The notes beneath the pieces are model-generated. The model saw nothing but the letters and a program-made list of their open reading frames with translations. It was not told the origin of the DNA and searched no databases. From contig JARACJ010000002.1 in the NCBI GenBank assembly GCA_028767165.1, forward strand, positions 546,431 through 610,430: a stretch of 64,000 nucleotides of DNA, read 5' to 3'. This DNA comes from Proteobacteria bacterium DTSAM18. GTDB lineage: Bacteria; Myxococcota_A; UBA796; GCA-2862545. The position numbers were made by a program, and so were the translations under genes. Each line of letters opens with the position of its first letter. Position 1 is the stretch's first letter. Positions 63,063-64,000 of this stretch are shown here, one piece after another.

Positions 63063-63110
63063 CCCGTGCCCGTGCCCGTGCCCGTGCCCGTGCCCGTGCC
63101 CGCGCCCGTG
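63063..63110. repeat. Tandem hexanucleotide repeat (CCCGTG)8
   Basis: Eight tandem CCCGTG units, the seventh changed to CCCGCG. It lies 63 bp upstream of the predicted retron RNA. Short repeats of this length can change copy number by slippage. GTGCGC-rich sequence follows to 63160. Confidence 0.9.
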
Positions 63111-63216
63111 CCCGGCGGCCGTGCGGTCCGACTCGGCTCCGTGACCCGTGCGCGTGCGCGTGCCCGTGCCCGGCGTCTTCACGGTCCGACTCGGACGTTC
63201 CGGGGATTCGGGCCCC

Positions 63217-63616
63217 GGCGCCCCAAGGGGCGCCCGTACGTCCAACGCCTCGAGGAAGGTCATCGGGGACGGGCGCAGCAAGCAGCGCCCCTACGCTGCA
63301 ACGCCCGAAGCGGAGCCACCGGCCGCCGCCCTCCCGCCGGAAGGACAAACCGTCCGGCGTGAAACCAACGGTGTCGGGCGCAGCAAGCAGCGCCCGTACG
63401 TCCAACGCCTCGAGGAAGGTCATCGGGGACGGGCGCAGCAAGCAGCGCCCGTACGATTCAACGCCCCAAGTGAATCCAACGGTGTCGGGCGCAGCAAGCA
63501 GCGCCCCTACGCTACAACGCCCGAAGCGAAGCCACCGGCCGCCGCCCTCCCGCCGGAAGGACGAACCGTCCGGCGTGAAACCAACGGTGTCGGGCGCAGC
63601 AAGCAGCGCCCGTACG
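63217..63616. repeat. REP cluster with six hairpin units
   Basis: Six REP-type units occur at 63217-63240, 63271-63295, 63376-63400, 63431-63455, 63487-63511 and 63592-63616. The first is the same palindrome as at 1944. The other five are GGGCGCAGCAAGCAGCGCCC followed by GTACG or CTACG, that is, GTAC or GTAG leading the palindrome on the minus strand. Longer duplications cover the array: 63271-63403 with 63487-63619, and 63231-63290 with 63391-63450. Open frames across it are translations of repeats, not genes. A CRISPR array is excluded because the units are palindromic and spacing is irregular. Confidence 0.88.
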
Positions 63617-63793
63617 CCCAACGCCCCAGCCGCCCCTTCAGACCATCGCCTCCAGCCCGGCCGTCAGGGTGGTGTCGAGGCGAGGAGCGCAGCGACGACG
63701 AATCGGCGCCGCCATGGCGGCCGGGCGAGCTCCCCTTCACGGGGCCCGATCTGCGCAAGCAATTCCAGGGCACCCCTTCAGCCACACACCGAA

Positions 63794-63977
63794 GGCCAGC
63801 GGCGGCCCGGTGACCCTGGGGCGAGGAGCAAGGAAGAGGCCGACCTCCCGGTCGGCCCGACCGAAGCGACGAAGAACCAGGGCTACCGGGCCACCGCTGG
63901 CCGTCTACCCTTCCCGGTCGGCCCGACCGAAGCGACGAAGAACCAGGGCTACCGGGCCACCGCTGGCCGTCTACCCT
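63794..63977. repeat. 66-bp tandem duplication with inverted-repeat neighbour
   Basis: The 66 bp at 63846-63911 are repeated exactly at 63912-63977. Each unit contains CGGTCGGCCCGACCG, a palindrome, and ends AGGGCTACCGGGCCACCGCT... to CCGTCTACCCT. The 24 bp at 63794-63817 are the reverse complement of the 3' part of the unit with three mismatches, so the whole can fold as a large hairpin. It may be another mobile or REP-like element. No gene is seen in 63617-64000. Confidence 0.8.
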
Positions 63978-64000
63978 ACGTCCCTTCCGGCCACGTCCCC

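Noticed and set aside
63217..63616. CRISPR array
   Set aside because: Units are inverted repeats at irregular spacing, neighbouring segments are themselves duplicated, and no cas gene is present.
63148..63813. Long open frame (221 codons) rich in GRSKQRPY repeats
   Set aside because: It is a translation of the REP cluster; the repeats are palindromic DNA, and the frame has no RBS or motif.

Overview
The window is very GC-rich DNA with dense coding, many 1-4 nt gene overlaps (ATGA, TGATG, GTGA) and mostly AGGAG/GAGGAG ribosome binding sites. The gene content is typical of a predatory or environmental delta-proteobacterial relative, most likely a member of the Myxococcota, perhaps salt-tolerant. 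The pointers are a MopE-type 'DGDCDD' lipoprotein, many secreted paralogues with C-x4-C cysteine pairs, a retron reverse transcriptase, an N-acetyl-beta-lysine (abl) pair for osmoprotection, and tandem arrays of lipoproteins of unknown function. The lineage is inferred from content; no rRNA or tRNA was found to confirm it.

Layout. 1-2.7 kb: partial lipoprotein, alpha/beta hydrolase, and a REP-associated tyrosine transposase with a REP hairpin pair beside it. 3-6.2 kb: SulP anion transporter and RhlE RNA helicase, separated by a long hairpin. 6.3-9.5 kb: five overlapping minus-strand genes, two alternating families of C-x4-C secreted proteins. 9.6-14.4 kb: ablB-ablA, a related 415-residue secreted protein, and a TerB-like membrane protein. 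14.4-25.5 kb: DUF2339 membrane protein, bacterial alpha-2-macroglobulin with an intact thioester, PBP1C, and an HD-domain protein. 25.7-34.8 kb: small housekeeping and stress genes (OsmC, DUF1971, DUF952, PspC, two GFA proteins, aldo/keto reductase, Na/Pi cotransporter, ABC1/ADCK kinase, SRPBCC). 34.9-39.2 kb: four tandem paralogous envelope proteins. 39.3-43.6 kb: acylphosphatase, then a CYP102-like self-sufficient P450/reductase fusion with two palindromic operators upstream and a TetR regulator downstream. 43.6-46.6 kb: CPBP-like membrane protein, a membrane-anchored unknown, bioA. 46.7-52.5 kb: three large secreted paralogues, one an internal duplication, two of which share an identical 48-bp upstream block. 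52.7-60.9 kb: crotonase, two TerB-like proteins, AHSA1-like protein, bioB-bioF, bioD, and a quinone-oxidoreductase-like protein. 60.9-64 kb: an accessory end with a DNA methyltransferase-like gene, a retron reverse transcriptase, a predicted msr-msd RNA, and three kinds of repeat.

How the parts work together. bioA, bioF, bioB and bioD cover the four late steps of biotin synthesis from pimeloyl thioester, but they lie in three separate places. The alpha-2-macroglobulin and PBP1C genes overlap and probably act together in periplasmic defence and repair. The TetR protein probably controls the P450 fusion through the two palindromes.

The most notable item is the retron at 61.6-63.0 kb. The reverse transcriptase has the retron hallmarks (NAxxH, YADD, VTG) and, unusually, an N-terminal membrane helix. 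A perfect 11-bp inverted repeat upstream, followed immediately by AGC and a short UUU-type hairpin, marks a previously unannotated msr-msd candidate. No known retron effector is adjacent. The second system of interest is a REP family with canonical GTAG/GTAC leaders, present at both ends of the window and matched to the transposase at 2.2 kb.
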